Shown: piece by piece, positions 32,463 through 43,119 of the stretch
Layout: every line of letters starts with the position of its first letter
Numbering within the stretch: the first letter of the stretch is position 1
Source of the DNA: Mesorhabditis belari
Taxonomy: Eukaryota; Nematoda; Chromadorea; Rhabditida; Rhabditidae
NCBI GenBank assembly: GCA_958450365.1
Contig: CAUEEP010000887.1
Coordinates: forward strand, 558,001 to 622,000
Direction of reading: 5' to 3'
DNA: 64,000 nucleotides
Notes under the pieces: generated by a model
Told to the model about the DNA's origin: nothing
Databases searched by the model: none
Seen by the model: the letters and a program-made list of their open reading frames with translations, nothing else
Translations under genes and position numbers: made by a program

Positions 32463-33279
32463 GATAGAGAGTCAAATTTTATGATAAAACCCACGATCTA
32501 AAGCTTTTTGTTTAATAAATCAATCTCTGAGTCAAGCCAAAACATTTTTAGCTAAGGAGAAAACGGAAATACTTGAGTCGTTTTGCCAAAAATTTCTTTT
32601 GAACTTTAGAAATCGATAAAGTTCAAAAGGAATTTAACGACTATTCTCTTTATTCAATCAATCAAATAATCAAAATCAATGAAATAATCAAGAAGTAAAG
32701 ATATTAGAGTTTGAATAGATGAAGTCTGAGATCTCTTGATCTCTTGATCTCTTGAAGATCTCTTGAATGAGAGGGGATCGCTGGGAAATCCGGAAGGATA
32801 AGGATAAGGAAATCTTTCTCAAAGAGTTGCAAATCCGGAAGGATATGGAAAATCCTTCTCAAAGAGTTGCAAATCCACAAAAAAGTAGCGCTAAACTGTT
32901 TTAAGGCGTTTCAAAATCGATATCAAAATCAAAACGAAAACTTAAGACTTGAATAGTGCTGCTCCATACATCGGAGTTCGACGAAACGATGATAACACTT
33001 GGACTTATTCCGACGGACTACCACTAAAATACGAGAATTGGGCTCCGAGTAAGTAGAGTTTTTGGAGTTTTATCGATTTTTTGACTTTAAATGCACCAAA
33101 TAACTCGGCCGACTGTGTTTCGATGGATGCGGACAGTGGGAAATGGATTTCGGTGGAGTGTCGAGCCCGACAATTCTTGTGCACGATAATTCCGGATGAA
33201 ATGCTCGCGCCCGTTCCTTTTTCCGAACATAACGAAACTTCAGGCATTGAACAATTTCGGCGAATTCGATTTTGAATTT

Positions 33280-33880
33280 GAATAAAAAGATTTACTTAAA
33301 ATGCATTTTGAAATCTCCAATGTTGAAACAACTTTTCTCTAAAGCACACAAGAGAATTCCTTTCTTTATCAGGTCCTAAAAATTTTGCATTTCAAATTAT
33401 GACTCGACTCGGCAAAAATATTTTGGACTGTTTTGAACTCGAAAAAATTCCAAAAATAGTTTTCTCGATTACAGAAGATTACGTTCCACGTGTACAGAAG
33501 TCTGCAGAAGCACGAAAGCACTGCGTTGGCGACATGAAACAAAGCAAATGTTTTGAATAAGTTCACAGCTAAATTCCTTTATTTAGACTCATTTTAGAAT
33601 GCCGATTAACAAGGCAAAGTCTGCAGTGCCCTCTTTCGAATGGGGATTTCAGAATCGGCGGTTGGCCTTCCAAGCCAAAGCCGAGCCAAGATCTGTAGCA
33701 GAACCAAGCGAGAACCAGCAGTTAAAGCCAGGCAGGCAAAGTGAAAGCCAGTAAAGCATAACAGCAGCAATAGCAGCTTCCTCTTCCAATAGCTCTTTCA
33801 ATTGCTCTTCCAATAGCTCTTCCAATAGCTCTTCCTCTTCCAATAAATTTTGTCGGTTCAAGATTTACGGATTGGATTGG
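33280..33880. other. No gene recognised
   Basis: Contains a CCAATAGCTCTTCC repeat (33780-33845). Nothing identifiable at 33320-33560; the antisense open frame there has no domain. Confidence 0.4.
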
Positions 33881-33881
33881 G

Positions 33882-34178
33882 TTGAGCATTTTCCAGGATT
33901 GCCCAACAGGATTGAGCATTTGCCCATGGAGCTCGTCCAAAGCTTCAAATGTGTCATTGTTTCCGAGCTTTTGGAACAAGGATGTTTGGCCAAGTAACTC
34001 TCGCGATTTGAACCCCCCTGACTACTCGAGTCGAAGCATCCTTGAGCAGAAGATCTCGAAAAAGAATATCCAATCAACTGCACAACTTCTAGTTGCCTTA
34101 CTTCGGGCTTGGGACGAAGTCTGCCTAATAATTGTGCGATCATTATTGGAAATTATCGAAAGAGAGTTCAAAAACTAG
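33882..34178 (+). pseudogene. maT/Tc1-like (DD37D-type) transposase C-terminal fragment
   Basis: Reads FWNKDVWPSNSRDLNPPDYS, then ILEQKISKKNIQSTAQLLVA and RAWDEV. The DLNPxDY-S-LE block with a third catalytic Asp is typical of maT/mori-like relatives of mariner. The N-terminal HTH and first catalytic Asp are missing. A stand-alone relic. Confidence 0.7.
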
Positions 34179-34542
34179 TACCTTTGTCAAAATATTTTGA
34201 AAATCTCACTCGAGAACATAGCTAAATCAAAGTTTTCTAAATTTAACGACCAATATCGTCAATTAACTATCATAAAGCATTTGATGTAAAAAAGAGATTA
34301 CTTCTAAACTTGGCAACAAGAGCCGCTGTAGAATATTTCTGTCACAAAATGTGCCTTTAAATAGACAAAGAGAGCTCATCAATCTCAATCATTTTCATCA
34401 GAAATCTTCCTCTTCTCGTTTTTGCTGTTTGTGGCTCTTTTGACCGAGATGGTCAACGGTGAAATTGAGGTTAGCTTAAGCAGTTGCACTGATCAAACTT
34501 TTAAACGTGTCTAGTCTTTGAAAATAGTGAATTGCTTAATCT

Positions 34543-34905
34543 TTACATAACAATATCGGCTTCTGTGACTTCAAAATAGATTTTCGATGGATCAAAATAG
34601 ACAGTAGAGTTTCCATTTTCGGTGAAATGTCGAAAAACGTGCTCCTTGCTCGGATTTCTGCAAAGCAGCAGCATTTTTAATTTGCGAACTTTCGAGTGGT
34701 CGGTTTTTGGCTCGTTTTCTGAAAAAAAAACAATTTCATTCCAGTCTATTCCATGTAAATCAACATCCATCACTGCGGGAACATCGAAAGAAATCCAATA
34801 TTGAAATCGGCTTCGACTCTTTTTCATAGAAATTCCACAATGCGTGAACTTTGCGCTCAAAAACGGCTTATAAATATTGTTCCCCACTGTTTTCGGTAGA
34901 GTCAT
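34543..34905 (-). CDS. Hypothetical protein, 120 aa, single exon
   Basis: Begins MTLPKTVGNNIYKPFLSAKF and ends IYFEVTEADIVM with a TAA stop. Composition is balanced, with no repeats, and includes YWISFDVPAVMDVDLHGIDW. No signal peptide or membrane segment; no domain I recognise. Its ATG lies only 12 bp from the ATG of the divergent TSP1/C6 gene at 34918, whose TATAAAT (34869-34875) would lie inside this frame. The two genes would therefore share or overlap promoter space, or one start is wrong. Confidence 0.5.
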   Translation of the reverse strand: MTLPKTVGNNIYKPFLSAKFTHCGISMKKSRSRFQYWISFDVPAVMDVDLHGIDWNEIVFFSENEPKTDHSKVRKLKMLLLCRNPSKEHVFRHFTENGNSTVYFDPSKIYFEVTEADIVM

Positions 34906-34917
34906 TTTGTAGCAGAA

Positions 34918-37900
34918 ATGTTCCTGAAAATCACCATTTTAATCTTCATCTTTTTGAAAGGTTTGTTTGATTTTTATTGGAAAGAGTTTATAAATCTACA
35001 ATATTTAAACAAATCACATAGTTGATGAAAACTTTGCAAAGCCGAAAAGGCCGCAGGGGCCGCAGAGCCGGGTTTTTAGCTGCTTTCAAAAAAACTCTAT
35101 TATACAAAGTCTATGTAGTGAGCTTCGTCGACGCAATCGGCGACCTCTGGCCCGATCCGTGTATGCCACAAGGACTCTGGCCTTGGGGATGTTGCACGAC
35201 TTGCTCGAATGTCACAACTGGTTTGTTTGAGTGTTTGGGTTTTTGCGGAGAATCGTTGACTCAGTTTATAGCAACTAACTTTTGAGACACCGCACTTCCC
35301 AATTATTAGGTTGTCCAGAATGAAAATACCCTTTTAATGAAAAACAAATTTATCTCCACAAAAAGAAAACAATGCGCTTCAATCCAAAAGATATTCTCCG
35401 TTGTTGGCAGTAATGAGACTTTTAGGGTTTTTGAATTGAATTGCGGCGTTTTTTGAATTGATAATCTGCTGAGAAGGTGCACGGGTGATTTTGCGCCACC
35501 CTGTACATAGAATCTCTGGTTTTTGAGATTTCCATTCATCAGCACAAAGCACATCGATCAATTCTTTAGGCGTCTGGTCGAAATGGACCGACTACACGAC
35601 GTGCTCGAAAACTTGCGGTCTAAAAGGAAGAAAAGTGCAGCGAAGAACGTGTGACTCGTTTTATTGGGGATGTCCGTGCACGTGGGTTCAAACGGCATTC
35701 TCTCGGCCCGGTGTCACCACTAACAGAGGAAGGGCCCAAATATACGATGGGCTTTTGAGATGAGCCTTGGCACACTTATAGAATCGACCATGTTGATCAC
35801 GAATCCGTTTTTAGTTTTTGCTCTAAAAGCCTCTAACGCCAGATCTTTGGGATACAAGTTTTTGGGTTCATGTTTGGGTTTTGAGTCGATTCTATGGGTG
35901 TGCCAAGGCTTATCTCAAAACCCCACCATAAATCTGTGCCTTTCCCTCGTAAGACGTAAGACTGGAATCGCTTAGGCTTAGGCAATTCGTTCACCATTTT
36001 CGGAATTCGGCCACCATTTAGACGATGTCCTAGCTAAGAAAGTATTTCATCAATTAAAACAGCTATCCAACAGCAAACAGCTATCCAAACAGCTATAAAT
36101 TTTCGCTATCACATTTGATATAGCAGACGATTTGAATCGAATAGCGTGAGTCAGAGGATTTCTCGTTTCAAAAACATTTCACACGTTAGGGGTCCCTATT
36201 CTCGTCTGGTCCCATGCCCGACGAATCCATGCGGAATAGCGCCCGTCTGTGCTGCTCCATATAAAAAGGTTTGGCACTGAAACAAATTCGAGTTACCGTA
36301 AAGATTCTAGAAGATCATGGTCTTCTATTTTTTAACCCCCTTCCCAAAGGGTCTTTAAGTAACAATTAACAAACAACAACAAACGATTTCAAACGAGCAT
36401 ATCCGTTAAATCATCCTCGATTTCATTTGCATTAACGTCACTGATTTTAACGTCACTCGACTTTAACGTCACTCGACTTTAACGTCACTCGACTTTAACT
36501 TCAACGTCAACGTCATTAACGTCATCACTTTCGTAATCCTTGTTTTCCTCGTCTTCGCCCAGATCAATTCCATTCGATTGATTTCGTTTTGCTCACAAAA
36601 GCGCTTCGCTTTTTATTGAATCAACCGCCTCATGGCTTTGTTCTTCTTTTGTCGCTCGCTTCGTAACCCATTCGACAAATTTCACGTCAAGTTGCTTGTT
36701 TGTGAGGGTTCAGCTACCTCCTTTCAACCTCTTTCAAGACTTCCCATCCTCCACAATCGTTTCTTGTGAAATCCATTAATTGCTTTCGTCATCGCTTTCG
36801 TAATCCTTGTTTTCCTCGTCTTCGCCCAAATCAATTCCATTCGATTGATTTCGTTTAGCTCACAAAAGCGCTTGGCTTTTTCTTGGATCAACCGCCTCAT
36901 GGCTTTGTTCTTCTTTTGTCGCTCGCTTCGGAACCAATTTGACAAGTTTCACGTCAATTTGCTTGTTTGTGAGGGTTCAGCTACCTTCTTTCAACCTCTT
37001 GCAAGACTTTCCCATCCTCTGCAATCGTTTCTTGTGAAATCCATTCGTGAATCATTTTTCTGCTGACTTGAAACATGCTCGCAGCACTCTTCAAGATCTT
37101 CTTCACAAATTCGATTGTTTCCAGCTTGAAATTGATCGAATAGGCCTTCCGTTTTCTTCTCTTCTTGAGCAATTTCGTGTCAAAAGTATCCAAATCATTC
37201 TCCGGATCTTGATTCATTTCGTTCCCATTCTCCTTTTTTTGTTCTTTGAAGAATTCAACACAGCTTTCGTCAGCTTTCCGTCAGCTTCTCGAATAGCTCG
37301 AGAGAATTCGTTTCTTCGTCTTTCGAGAGAATTCGTGCGAATTGGCAGTCGCTCAGTCATCAGCCCTAAAAATAAAAATAATTTATTTTAAAAACAAGAG
37401 ACAGGAATTTAAAAAAACAAGAATTTAAAAAACAAGAATTTAAAAATTAGCAGTAAAGAAATAATAACTTTGCACAATGATTTTTGCAAGAAAATGTGGT
37501 TAATAACGGGATACGGTAGCAAAATGGTGCATTTTAAGAGTTTGTGTTTTCTGTTGAAGACTGATCTTCTATTTCTCAACCTCCCTTCAAAAGGTCTTCT
37601 ATTAGAATTCTGTAACTAATTTTCTGAGAAATCGGCTATTCCCAAATATTGAAAACGAAAAGTCGAATAGTAAGAGAGCCTCTGATTTGTGTAAATTCAG
37701 TGGAAGCCGGCTGGTGGCAGCAAATATTATTGTGGCAACGTGAGCCTGGCCACCGACTGGCACTACGCTGAATGCGGCTCATCGGCTTATGGTTTGGCTT
37801 TCTTTCTTTCTGAGTAATTTCTTATATGTAGGCATCATCGACTGCTTCCCGTGTCCGCCTGGAGGTTTGTTTCGATCTACAATCAAATTATCATCAAATT

Positions 37901-40900
37901 AGTTCTCAATCTAAGTCAAATCTCAAATTTTGCGGCTCATCAATGCCATTTAAACTTGATCTCTTGATCTTCTCTGCTCGAGTTTCCCTGTTTAGGCGTG
38001 TGGTCGGCATGGTCGAACGTAGGCGCGTGTACGAAGACCTGCGGGCTTTGTGGTTCAGTTAAACAGATAAGAAGTTGCACATCAGCTGAATACGAATGTC
38101 CTTGCACGTGAGCTTTCTAGAGTTATCGGCATAAACCCCTTTATTAAGCGGTCCAACCAATCGAACCACCACCTGTCCGAAGACTCCATGTCCGGGAAAT
38201 AAATGCTGCCTTGATCATCCTCTGGTTTGATCTAGTTTTCCGAAATTCCGAACTAGCTGAAAAACGCACTGCTGGCTTGAGCTTGAAAGAAATTAGCCTA
38301 CAAAATTTCTTTTCACCCAGCTCACAAGGAAAGGTGAACTGACTGAGCCGGCCAACTGACTGAGCCGGCCAACTGACTGAGCCGGCCAACTGACTGAGCC
38401 GGCCAACTGACTGAGCCGGCCAACGACTGAGCCGGCCAACGACTGAGCCGGCCAACTGACTGAGCCGGCCAACTGACTGAGCCGGCCAACTGACTGAGCC
38501 GGCCAACTGACTGAGCCGGCCAACTGACTGAGCCGGCCAACTGACTGAGCCGGCCAACTGACTGAGCCGGCCAACTGACTGAGCCGGCCAACTGACTGAG
38601 CCGGCCAACTGACTGAGCCGGCCAACTGACTGAGCCGGCCAACGACCACGATCTACTAGAATCGAGGCCGCGCAGAAGGCGCCTAAGACCAAAAAATCCA
38701 AATTTTCAGAGTCCTAACAAAGTTTAAACGCTTATAACTTCTGCCAGAATAGCGCTCAGCAAAAACGCGAACCAGATTCGGAATCAGTGTGAAATTTTGC
38801 GTCAAATGGTACAGATTGGTCAAATGGTCATGTGATTTGACCGGCTCAGTCAGTTAACCTTTCCTTGTCAGTGTGCACAAAAGATCTGGTCAAAACGAAA
38901 CACGACTTTTTGTCGTTTACAGGTGAAAAATTTGGTCACCAACAAGACTCAATGTGGCCTTCAATTGGCGCCCAATCAAGTTCTCCACCCGCCCGGTCTC
39001 ACCGATCCCGAGTGCATAGAGGCGGTTTGTGGTTTACGTGTACGGCTTTTAGAGGATTTTTGGCAATACTCTTTTGGCAAATTTGGCAATATTCTATACA
39101 ATCTTCGGTTTTTTTGTCTGTACAATTAAAAGGAATGGCCTATCTTTAATCGAACCATATCAATTCGAACCAAATCAATCCTGATTTCTATTCGATCAGA
39201 ATGACTCGAAATCCTGGTACTACGCCGCATTGAAGCTCGTTTCTTTGAAACGCTTCAGAGCGTGAAAAACATTCTGTCTCTTTTCCTGCGAGATTTGAGA
39301 TATCTATGCGATTGTTTTTCCTTGCTGATGAAGAGTAATAATGGCTGTAATCATCCATGAAGAGTAATACTGGCTGTACGCAGCCGCGAAACTCGGCTTA
39401 AAACGCTTTTCCCCAACGCTTGTGTTTTTCGGAATCTACGCATAAAACTACCCCAGAAAAAGTGGTTTTGAAGAAAAATAAATGACGCCCAACTGGCGTA
39501 GTACCAAAATTCTTCCAAATCCCACCACCAGATCAGCTCAGATCGATCGATCGATTCCATATCGATCTTTTCTTACTCCAAAGTGAATCCTCTCAAATAA
39601 CACATTCATTTCCTTTCAGACCACACCTTTACCACCAACTACGACACGTCCTCGTGAGTTTTTTGTTGCTGCTTTTCTCTAATTACCACTTAATAAACAA
39701 CAAAGTTTGTGAAGCTAAATAAAATATAAAATCGCTATCCTACAATGCCCGAAAAAGCAATTTCAGCATGTGGCTCAGGATGCGCGCAGAATCTCTCATC
39801 CTACCGAGCTACTGGCGAAAATGGGACCTTGATTTTCACCTATACGTTGGTAGCTCTGTCGACCCTCATCCAGAATTGCTTTGACTCAAGAGAGTTACCT
39901 TATTGCCTTGTCTCAAGAGGCTAACGTTACGGAACTCTATTCGATTACTTTATCAGAGCTTTTGTCTAGTCTTTTGTCTAGTCTTTTGTCTAGACGAACC
40001 CATTTTTTCAATGATTTTCAGTGAGTGAACGGCTTTCAAAATTCAACGTTGATTCAGTTGCCAAATTCAGAACGGATGGAGCCGGTTGTCTCACAGCCAC
40101 CTACACATGTCGGCGAAATGATTTCCCGAATAAAAATGTGAGTAATGGTCAAGAAACTCAGACTCATCCATATCCAGATGTTCTTCGGTGTCATGACTCA
40201 AGTGCCAACAGGGACTCGATTTTTTGCCTACATCAAATATGGGAATCCGGTGAGCATCTCTTCATTCGGAAGTGAAGTTGACTGGATTGATAGATTGATC
40301 TCTAATAGATTGATCTCTATTAGATTAATCTCTAATAGATTGATCTCTAATAGATTGATCTCTAATAGATTGATCTCTAATAGATTTATCTCTAATAGAT
40401 TGATCTCTAATAGATTGATCTCTATTAGATTAATCTCTAATAGATTAATCTCTAATAGATTGATCTCTAATAGATTGATCTCTATTAGATTGATCTCTTA
40501 GTTGATTGGGGGCAGTGTCTCCATAAGACCTATAAGACCTATATGACCTCCATACCAATGTCGTTCCAAGCTTTCTTCAAATCCTTTTTCAAAGACTGTA
40601 GTGCTGTGTGAGACTTGTAACAAGCCCTGGACTTCAAGCTCGACCAAATGCTATAATCCAAAACATTCAAATCCGGCGAGTTGAATGATCATTCTCCTGA
40701 ATTTTGCGCGCAACTGTGATCCAATTCTTTGTGATCTAATCTTGTGTTTCTCGAGCTTTATGCGATGGAGCTCCGTCCTGTGATGGAACTGTCCTGCGAT
40801 GGATCCGATGGATCTGTCCTGTTGAAATATCCAGGGCTTATTTCCGTAGTACTGCTGAATCCTAGGCAAAACTTCTGTTTTCAACATGTTCTTTAACGAT

Positions 40901-41227
40901 TGTAATGGTCTCTTTTGAAGGTCGATTGATCAACTCATCCAAGAATTTGAGTATTCTAAACTGATCCCATATTACTCCAGGTGATCTCCGATTCAGCCCA
41001 TTACTTCCTTTGTTCGCCGAGTGCCGAATGGGACTATGTGGGGGTGAGTCGAAAAAGCTTCATTACGAGTGCCTGTCACTGTCACCAATAGTGCCTGTCA
41101 CCTGTCACCAAAAGAGAAAATCCATTTGAAATCTAATGTCGATAAAGTAATTTTTCAGTCAACCGGTGGAAATTTGATCACCGCCGTGCAAATCGCCTGC
41201 TACATCAACGCGACAACAAGCGGTTGA
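34918..41227 (+). CDS. Secreted protein with two TSP1 repeats and a C6-type domain, 14 exons
   Basis: An extracellular Cys-rich protein of 361 aa. Exons: 34918-34960, 35119-35220, 35570-35681, 36190-36268, 37701-37791, 37832-37864, 37996-38107, 38149-38224, 38923-39039, 39200-39238, 39620-39653, 40022-40137, 40981-41043, 41159-41227. Every phase matches; the total is 1,086 nt. Signal peptide MFLKITILIFIFLKVSFVDA. Two thrombospondin type-1 modules follow, VWSKWTDYTTCSKTCG (exon 3) and VWSAWSNVGACTKTCG (exon 7). Each ends CPCT and is followed by an exon starting GP with a PC..CC cluster, so the TSP1 plus GP exon pair is duplicated. A TTPLPPTTTRP linker precedes a C-terminal domain with GCLTATYTC, EWDYVG and ITAVQIACYI, resembling nematode C6 (DUF281). 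Likely an extracellular matrix or epidermal factor (inference). Exons 9-10 are the least certain. Confidence 0.82.
35308..35560 (-). mobile_element. mariner/Tc1-type element end in TSP1/C6 intron 2
   Basis: TTAGGTTGTCCAGAATGAAA at about 35309 is a mariner-like terminus. The adjoining minus-strand sequence (DVLCADEWKSQKPEIL, GWRKI) may be a transposase C-terminus in two overlapping frames. The other end is not found. Confidence 0.4.
35755..35830 (+). repeat. Dispersed repeat, third copy
   Basis: ATAGAATCGACCATG... then ATCACGAATCCG and TTTTTAGTTTTTGC match 8815-8885 and 24185-24235. A short inverted piece (GCCTTGGCACAC / GTGTGCCAAGGC) spans 35764-35911. Confidence 0.5.
36420..36530 (+). repeat. 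AACGTCACTCGACTTT repeat
   Basis: About five 16-bp units in TSP1/C6 intron 4. Confidence 0.85.
36555..37217 (-). pseudogene. pogo-like transposase N-terminal fragments, tandemly duplicated
   Basis: On the minus strand, 37217-36981 reads KRKAYSINFKLETIEFVKK, then SAASMFQVSRKMIHEWI, a Brinker/pogo-type helix-turn-helix. 36945-36724 continues WFRSERQKKNKAMRRLIQEK with KRFCELN. A block of about 230 bp (FHKK..., RQKKNKA) is duplicated at 36560-36780 and 36785-37030. Frames are broken between parts. It lies within an intron of the TSP1/C6 gene, antisense to it. Confidence 0.6.
38337..38645 (+). repeat. 17-bp minisatellite GAGCCGGCCAACTGACT
   Basis: About 18 copies, with two 15-bp deletion variants (GCCGGCCAACGACTGA). 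GC-rich against an AT-rich background. Lies in TSP1/C6 intron 8. The minus-strand frames (VGRLSQLAGSVSWPAQS) are artefacts. Confidence 0.95.
38700..38880 (+). repeat. Dispersed repeat shared with 26815-26965
   Basis: CGCTTATAACTTCTGCCAGA, ATTCGGAATCAGTGTGA and CAGTCAGTTAACC match the copy near 26.9 kb. Confidence 0.65.
40285..40500 (+). repeat. 15-bp minisatellite GATTGATCTCTAATA
   Basis: About 14 copies in TSP1/C6 intron 12. Variants are TCTATTA and GATTAATC. Confidence 0.95.
40535..40910 (-). pseudogene. maT/Tc1-like transposase fragment in TSP1/C6 intron 12
   Basis: Minus strand reads NMLKTEVLPRIQQYYGNKPW, then IFQQD (second catalytic Asp); in another frame SPDLNVLDYSIWSSLKS, then TALQSLKKDLKKAWNDI. 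A frameshift and a small GATGGATC duplication separate the two. This is the catalytic half of a DD37D-type element, inserted antisense in the gene's intron. Confidence 0.75.
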
Positions 41228-41878
41228 TCTTTTGATGTGATTGTTTTTGACTTTTGATCTGATTGCTTCTGACTTTTGATGTAATTGCTTTAAATGTTCT
41301 CTCTTAAAGCCTTTCGAGTAAAACTTGTTATTAGGTAGCGCAAATACTGTAATAGAACGGTACCTCATTCAAAAAAACGTAAAAGCGCAAATTTCGCGAA
41401 GATGATTAGAGAAACCCAGCGATGTATAAGAAATTGAATCTCTCTATCCAAATAATCCTTTTTCTGAAATCTAACTTCATCCTGAATTATTGGGTTGGTG
41501 GGCATACTTTCGAAGTACCGCCCCCAAGTGTCCCCATCGAATGTCCCCAGGGTATCCCCATAAAAGTGTCCCCATAGTGTGTGTCCCTGGGGAGGGTACC
41601 CTTAGAAAGTGTCCCCATGTGTTTTTTCACCCTAAATTTGATCATTTTTCTTTTTTTAAGCCAAGTTGCTCTGTTTTTTCTTGTTATTTATCAACAACAC
41701 ACTTTATGAGCATGCATTTATTGGATTGGTGAATTGAAAACTGCGGGACTTTGAACTAAAATTTATTCAACATAAAACCATCAATTCATTCCAAATAATT
41801 TCAAGAGAATCAAAGAAGCCATGATCTTTAGCGTGGCGGATGAGAATTCCGGCAATAGCGACCCGTGAAGCCTTGTTT

Positions 41879-41982
41879 GAGGTCTACCGCTTGAGGTCTA
41901 CCGCTTGAGGTCTACCGCTTGAGGTCTACCGCTTGAGGTCTACCGCTTGAGGTCTACCGCTTGAGGTCTACCGCTTGAGGTC
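41879..41982 (-). repeat. 14-bp satellite, left inverted array
   Basis: About seven copies of the complement of ACCTCAAGCGGTAG, the same unit as the 54-copy array on the right. Confidence 0.95.
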
Positions 41983-42007
41983 TCGACCGATTGAGGTCGA
42001 GAGCCTC

Positions 42008-42122
42008 ACTGTCCTCCTAGGCTCCTCACTGTCCTCCTAGGCTCCTCACTGTCCTCCTAGGCTCCTCACTGTCCTCCTAGGCTCCTCACTGTCCTCCTAG
42101 GCTCCTCACTGTCCTCCTAGGC
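42008..42122 (+). repeat. 20-bp minisatellite TCCTCACTGTCCTCCTAGGC
   Basis: Six nearly perfect copies directly after the left 14-bp array. Confidence 0.95.
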
Positions 42123-42367
42123 AATCCCAAGGACCGCCCCTTCTCGGCAATAAAAGGGATAAGCACAGGGGAGAACACATTTGCATAAGAATAGACAAAT
42201 TATTCAATAATAACAATAGTAACTAAAATATCAGTTTGGCTCGGAGCTGACAATTATGTTTTTTAAAAAAAAATTCAAAATTTTTGATAAATTAAGAAAA
42301 CTTCAGAAATTCTCGTGTCATTCAACATTCAATTCACTTCGTTCAGCTCTGGATTTCATTTTTAGCA

Positions 42368-42820
42368 CTATTTAAAGTGTACTTTGGGCTTAAATCTTGC
42401 AAAAATACTCTTTCGAATGCAATGAATCTTTAAGATTTCTTGTGAATTGAATTTTTTCAAGAAAAGTATCTCAGAAGCGTTTCTATTTCCCAAGCACTCG
42501 TTCTTTGTGCTCAAAATGATGGAAACACACCTTTCCTCGTCTCTCTTATCATGGAAAAGTGAAGAGTAGACTAAGAAAAATCTTTCGAGCACAAAGTACA
42601 CTTCAAGAGCAAGTATGAGCACCAGAAAAGCTATGTTTTTTCCATTTTCTTTAGTACAAAACCTAAATGGATAATCTATTATTAAATACAATCGAGCCTC
42701 TACAGTTTCCTCTACAGCTTCCTCTACAGCTTCCTCTACAGTTTCCTCTACAGTTTCCTCTAGAGTGTCTGTGGAAATGATTGTAAAAAACGACATGTGT
42801 TCTACGGAAGTGCGCATCAT
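42368..42820 (-). CDS. Unrecognised 150-aa ORF inside the palindrome
   Basis: Starts MMRTSVEHMSFFTIIST, then a small repeat ETVEETVEEAVEEAVEETVE (15-bp DNA units CTACAGYTTCCTCTA, about 42700-42765), then a hydrophobic stretch NIAFLVLILALEVYFVLE and a basic tail. It could be a membrane protein with an acidic N-terminal region, but there is no family match. The 3' half contains inverted DNA words (TTTGTGCTCAAAATGATGG and GAGCACAAAGTACAC) resembling a hairpin element, so chance is likely. Confidence 0.25.
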   Translation of the reverse strand: MMRTSVEHMSFFTIISTDTLEETVEETVEEAVEEAVEETVEARLYLIIDYPFRFCTKENGKNIAFLVLILALEVYFVLERFFLVYSSLFHDKRDEERCVSIILSTKNECLGNRNASEILFLKKFNSQEILKIHCIRKSIFARFKPKVHFK

Positions 42821-42965
42821 TGCGTTGCCGCATTTCTTAACCCAAAAACATTGCCAAATCTTTCACCCTCACAGAAGACGCAAGCCAAAGCGGAAATCAT
42901 CAGAGAAATAGGTTTGTTGCATTTTAATAATTAATAATAGGTACATTTGTTTAGAAAGCTTGCAA

Positions 42966-43045
42966 CTATTAGGTTGTTCGGATATAAACAAGCGTTGCTA
43001 AACTTATTGTTGTGAGAGAAGCTTTTAAAACATGTCTTTCTGTAT
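42966..43045 (+). mobile_element. mariner-type terminus
   Basis: ATTAGGTTGTTCGGATATAA and GTTGTGAGAGAAGCTTTTA match, inverted, the segment at 30676-30770 (AAAGCTTCTCTCACAAC, TTTATATCCGAACAACC). These are two ends of one dispersed family. Confidence 0.65.
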
Positions 43046-43119
43046 TTAAAAGTATTTGGAATCTTCTAATAAAGATTTAATAATTTCTTATTTTTAAGAT
43101 CTTTTTTTCTTGCTCTAGA

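Larger units (their letters stand above)
29993..33275 (+). pseudogene. C-type lectin-domain secreted protein, 4 exons, one splice acceptor lost
   Basis: Exons 29993-30128, 31431-31550, 32947-33048 and 33091-33275. Exon 1 encodes a signal peptide (MQTFSFILEFAFCFAFFLPI) and the domain start CPKGSVQIPNEDVCVYA. Exon 2 continues NYDDAVDQCANLYGELAKIQ, matching the conserved second helix of a C-type lectin fold. Exon 3 has YIGVRRNDDNTWTYSDG and YENWAP. Exon 4 has NNSADCVSMDADSGKW and the final CRARQFLC. The first two joins are in phase (1 to 1). The join of exon 3 (donor GTAAGT at 33049) to exon 4 would need an acceptor at 33089-33090, where the genome has AA, not AG. No EPN/QPD-WND calcium motif is complete, so sugar binding is doubtful. 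Intron 2 carries two MITEs. It is a recent pseudogene or uses an unusual site. Confidence 0.72.

Noticed and set aside
34385..34474. Signal-peptide-like stretch EIFLFSFLLFVALLTEMVNG before a GTTAGC donor
   Set aside because: No in-frame upstream ATG and no phase-compatible next exon; at most a decayed first exon.
38144..38701. 185-aa VGRLSQLAGSVSWPAQS protein
   Set aside because: Antisense frame of the 17-bp array inside a well-supported intron of the TSP1/C6 gene.
41490..41732. 80-aa ORF present identically in both palindrome arms
   Set aside because: Identity reflects the inverted DNA duplication; the sequence is translated GTCCCC-rich DNA with no domain, so conservation is not evidence for a protein.
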